A stretch of 64,000 nt of DNA from Gavia stellata (lineage: Eukaryota; Chordata; Aves; Gaviiformes; Gaviidae). Of the stretch, positions 60,701 through 64,000 are shown piece after piece (the stretch's first letter is position 1; the number at the start of each line of letters is the position of its first letter). The position numbers were made by a program, and so were the translations under genes. The stretch spans positions 62,001 through 126,000 of the forward strand of contig NC_082613.1 in assembly GCF_030936135.1 (NCBI RefSeq). The letters are read 5' to 3'. The notes beneath the pieces were generated by a model. It worked only from the letters and a program-made list of their open reading frames with translations, was not told the DNA's origin and ran no database searches.

Positions 60701-63635
60701 TTTAAAATAAAATTCTAAGACATTTTAAATTTAAGAATTAAAGTCTTATCATTCTAAAATCACAGTTGGGCTTTGCATATGATAAAACTATGGTCCCTCT
60801 TAAGACTAAATATTATTAATGAACAGAGATTCAAAGCAGCAGTCTGAATTATACCCAGTTAAAAACTGTTGCTTCTCATAACACCTTTTTTAATAGGAAA
60901 TACGAATAAAATATGTCTGTATATGAAATGGGTTGAGCAAGTCCCAATGCTAGAATTTCCAAACATGATCCAAACCTGAAAACAGAACAATTTGGGCTGC
61001 TGAATATTGAGCCCAGCCAATTAAAACTCTGCATTTGGGGAGGTGTATAGCTGTGTCCAGTCTAGCATAATAGGTATCACTCAGAGATGTCCTTAAGACT
61101 GTGCATTGAGTACATAAAATTTTACAGATCGTTTAATGAAAGTATCAGAATTAGTCTCTCTCTTTCTTAACAGAAAGTGGAGCCACCTGCAAAGCATAAG
61201 CAAATATCACTCTCCTTGAAATTAAACAAAAGATTTTTGTGCACAAATTGGCATTGCCAGTTGCTTGTTCAGAGATATCCTATCAAAAAAATAGTGTACC
61301 AGCTGAAAACAATGATAGCGATTTTATTGCAAGTCACAAATGTACTTATCTATCATCTCTGTAGTGTGTCATGCAAATATGACATGGAGTGCTTGTCTGC
61401 TTAATGTTGTTAAACAGTAATTATGTGATGAATGAAAAATTGGTTCTTTAAATTTGGCCTGATTAAATTTGGGGCAGAGGCAATAGTTTGCTCATTGTTT
61501 TGCAATTACTACAATGCAGTGGGGAAAAAAAAAGCAGCTCCAAGAAAACAATGGATTCAGTGAATTAATTTAAAGAAAAAGTCACTGTAAATATTGCTCA
61601 TGAGGTATTCCAAATTAAAAACAATGTGGTGCAAAAAGGAGTTATGTTGTTCCTATAATTTTATGATTATAACAGAAAGAAAAGCAACTAAATACTGAAA
61701 TTCTTATAAATTTAAATACATTAAGAAACTCTTAACAAGTGGCCAGACTGTTAGGCATAAATATTGTCCAAGCTTCAGATGTTAAGTTGCAAGGGAATGA
61801 GATCAGGATCTGGGGTCTGGTTGAGAGAAAAATGAATGAAAAACGAATCCTCAATCCCTGTTGGTCAGACAAAGGTTGGGGAGCACAGGCGGCTATTCAA
61901 GCTCCACCCCCTCAGGAAATACTGCAAAGAGGCAACTTTACACCTAGATGTTTAAAGAAGTGAAAGGCACGAGCCATTCCTTGAGTCAACAGAAGTAGAG
62001 GAGGCCATTCAGAGGAAAGCTTCAGAAGCTGCTTATACAGGACGTATTGATCAGATATGGGCCAAGGTGAGCAAGGGGGAAGCCCCTTCTGTGGTGCTCT
62101 GTTTGTTATTTTCTTACACCTGTACCTCATAGTCAGTTCTGTAATGGACACTGAAAGATCACTACTTCTCTAAGGAGTTTTGATCCAAGAAAAAAGAGGA
62201 AGAGAAAATCCTTCCATCAAGAGTTAGGAGAAGGATTTTCACAGGAATTGCATTTTTTCATGTATTGTGTGCATGAGAGAAGCAAGCTTATCAGAACAAG
62301 ATTTGGGAGAACAGGTATATTATCCGATTTTAAAATGTTGTGTTTTGCAAACAGGAAGGAAGGGAAAGTCTGCAGCTATTTGAAGTTGTCAGACAAGTGC
62401 AAAAGAGAAACTGACAACTCTGACATAAGAGAAAGCAGCAAAGCAGAATTTGAAGAAGGTATCATTGCAAAGACTGAGGGAGGCTATCATGAGCAGAGAA
62501 CGCTGAAACCTGAAGTTAAGGCAGAGAGGACACAAAAATTTAGGGGATTTTTTTTTTTTGGTGGTTTGTTTGTTGCAGCAGGGGTTTTTTTGCTTGCATG
62601 CTAATATTTATACATATGCAAATTGACTTAAGATCATGCTGTAAAAAAATCTTTACACTAGTAAATCTGGTTGAACATGGGATAATGATTTTTTTACTCA
62701 ATAATGGCACAGGGTAGCTGTGTTCCACTACTACTAACCACACTCTTACTCCTTCCTATTATCCCTTTTTGGAGGGGGGAGGGGGGGATAGAGAATAATA
62801 ATATTTTTAAAAAGCACACAGTGCCCTTAAGAAAGAAAAAAATCTCTTTTTCCTCTGTACTTCTGCGCTTCATTTAAACGATCAAGCTATCTTCTACTAG
62901 AGAATGCTCCATAGGCTCTGATAACATCAGAGCCAAGCCAATCTCAGATGCTTATTCTTTGGCCTCTGACTGAAGCCATAGTTCACATGCAAGAGCTTTC
63001 TGTAACGTATTATTTCACATACATTATTTCAGTATTGTTCTCTCTCCAGTTCTGCCATCTCTCCCACTGCCAAATGACAGCCCAGTGTCCATCAACATAT
63101 TCTTATTAGGTGCTTCCAACGGCTATCAGCTGTCAGTTAGAGGTACATGACATGTAAATGGGGCTAGAGATCACATGTCATGGTTTAAAATGCAGAAGTG
63201 TTTCTCAGCTCAGTCAGGTTTCTTTATTTCTTATTTAAAGGCAGAAAGTCTGTGCCTCTGTTAGTATAACACCATGTCTTGGAATGGATGATAACCTTAA
63301 AAGAATTAGCTGAGTTCAGCCAGATTCTTTATCCAAGTAACTCACAAGTATTTAATTCTCTCAGGGTTCTCTCCTCTTAGATGCCTTTCTGATTTTTCTT
63401 TAGTACCAGATATACTACTCCTTCTATACTTAATTATGCAGATAATATCTAACACTCTATGCAAGGTGGAGTCTCTCTCTCAAAAAAAAAAGAATAAAAT
63501 GTTCACAATGAAATTATTTCTATTTTTGGTGGAAACCTCACATGGCCACTAATACGCAATTCTTGAGAGTGTGCTTGTGCTCCTTCCTCCTTGGATGTAC
63601 CCTCAAGTTTTCTTGCTTTTCGCACTTTTTCATAG
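48769..63635. other. Gene-free AT-leaning DNA, probably intergenic or first-intron sequence
   Basis: No recognisable repeat family, RNA gene or splice-bounded coding exon was found in about 15 kb. Short simple tracts are present: poly-A at 56562-56578, ctctccctctctctcccccc near 58147 and gagagagagagaga near 55568. A (c/t)-rich acceptor, tctctctctttcttaacag, lies at 61153-61171, but its downstream frame (61177-61404) shows no domain. The first exon of the transglutaminase gene at 63636 may lie here but could not be picked out, because such first exons code for only a few residues. Confidence 0.45.
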
Positions 63636-63803
63636 CTGCAACGCAGCCAAGTACCAACTGGCACCTGGAAGAAAATGCAAGAGATCACCACACAAGTAAA
63701 TTTTCTAGCAAAGAGTTGATTGTGAGGAGAGGACAGGCCTTTGTTGTCACCTTCAATGGAACAGAACAGCCTGAACAAAACTTAACATTCATCGCGGAAA
63801 CAG
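63636..63803 (+). CDS. Transglutaminase family gene, exon 2 (partial gene)
   Basis: This 168-bp segment encodes the N-terminal beta-sandwich start of a transglutaminase, the calcium-dependent enzyme family that cross-links protein glutamine and lysine side chains. The diagnostic string is visible: STNWHLEENARDHHT, followed by KELIVRRGQAFVVTF and FIAETG. The DHHT and LIVRRGQ motifs are family hallmarks. A splice acceptor (cttttcgcactttttcatag) ends at 63635 and a donor (cag before gtatgg) follows 63803. The exon starts with two bases that complete a codon and ends one base into the next (phase 1 on both sides), as I recall for vertebrate family members. The catalytic Cys-His-Asp domain would lie in later exons beyond the window. 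The paralogue is not settled; the NW start resembles TGM3-type proteins. No stop or frameshift is seen. The open frame running upstream of the acceptor is intron, not coding. Confidence 0.88.
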
Positions 63804-64000
63804 GTATGGCTCCCACCTTCTTTCACAGAAAGAGTAATGCTGCCTCGTGACATTCTTTTGGCCTGATAGGCACTATAGGGCAGCAAGATAATACCTCGGA
63901 GCCAACATGCTGGTTCACATAGCCAAGGAACTGTTTGAGGTGTTTGTTGTATTACTCCCATCTCAGCTAACCGTCATAGCTTTCTTCAGTTTCCAACATA
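63804..64000 (+). other. Start of the intron after the transglutaminase exon
   Basis: It begins with gtatgg, a reasonable 5' splice site. A stop codon soon follows in the exon's frame, as expected for intron. The next exon is outside the window. Confidence 0.7.

Noticed and set aside
62248..62604. 118-codon plus-strand frame
   Set aside because: It has no domain, runs into a poly-T tract and lacks splice context; probably chance.
63542..63635. Upstream ATG extending the transglutaminase frame
   Set aside because: These codons lie before a good splice acceptor ending at 63635 and show no family similarity. They are intron sequence.

Overview
The window is vertebrate nuclear DNA, most probably from a bird. 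Three CR1-type LINE fragments carry the avian 3' end (22058-22575, 40484-40602, 47985-48768), and there are several avian-looking ERV LTRs. Genes are nearly absent and no bacterial-style gene organisation is seen. The only coding feature I would defend is one exon at the right edge (63636-63803), which encodes the start of a transglutaminase N-terminal domain.

Layout. 1-18389: a GC-rich macrosatellite of tandem units in a short form (about 1.56-1.58 kb) and a long form (about 2.04-2.06 kb); the window opens inside it. 18390-19650: pyrimidine-rich DNA holding a degenerate array of about 46 bp period. 19770-20025: a CpG-dense block leading straight into 18 copies of a 59-bp C-rich minisatellite (to 21085). 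21086-32187: mostly featureless DNA with one CR1 and a weak candidate terminal exon. 32188-32881: a minus-strand LTR. 33230-40140: a strongly purine-biased array with a period of about 85 bp, interrupted by an LTR fragment, by a solo LTR inserted within a repeat monomer, and by one unexplained 1.3-kb island. 40190-40890: AT-rich degenerate repeats with a CR1 tail. 42797-43401: a minus-strand solo LTR with a perfect 5-bp target-site duplication. 43424-46097: scattered coding-like and exon-like segments on the minus strand and a 3 x 79-bp repeat, possibly a spliced transcript or a decayed gene. 47985-48768: a CR1 with its C-terminal ORF intact. 48769-63635: AT-richer DNA in which I see no gene.

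Most long open frames in the first 21 kb are by-products of GC-rich, stop-poor tandem repeats. They lie on both strands and in shifting frames and should not be taken as genes. The most unusual content is the stacking of at least five different tandem-repeat families in about 41 kb. The macrosatellite stands out: it shows length dimorphism explained by a direct-repeat deletion, a recent 4,112-bp duplication, and a recurring 14-nt dyad motif.
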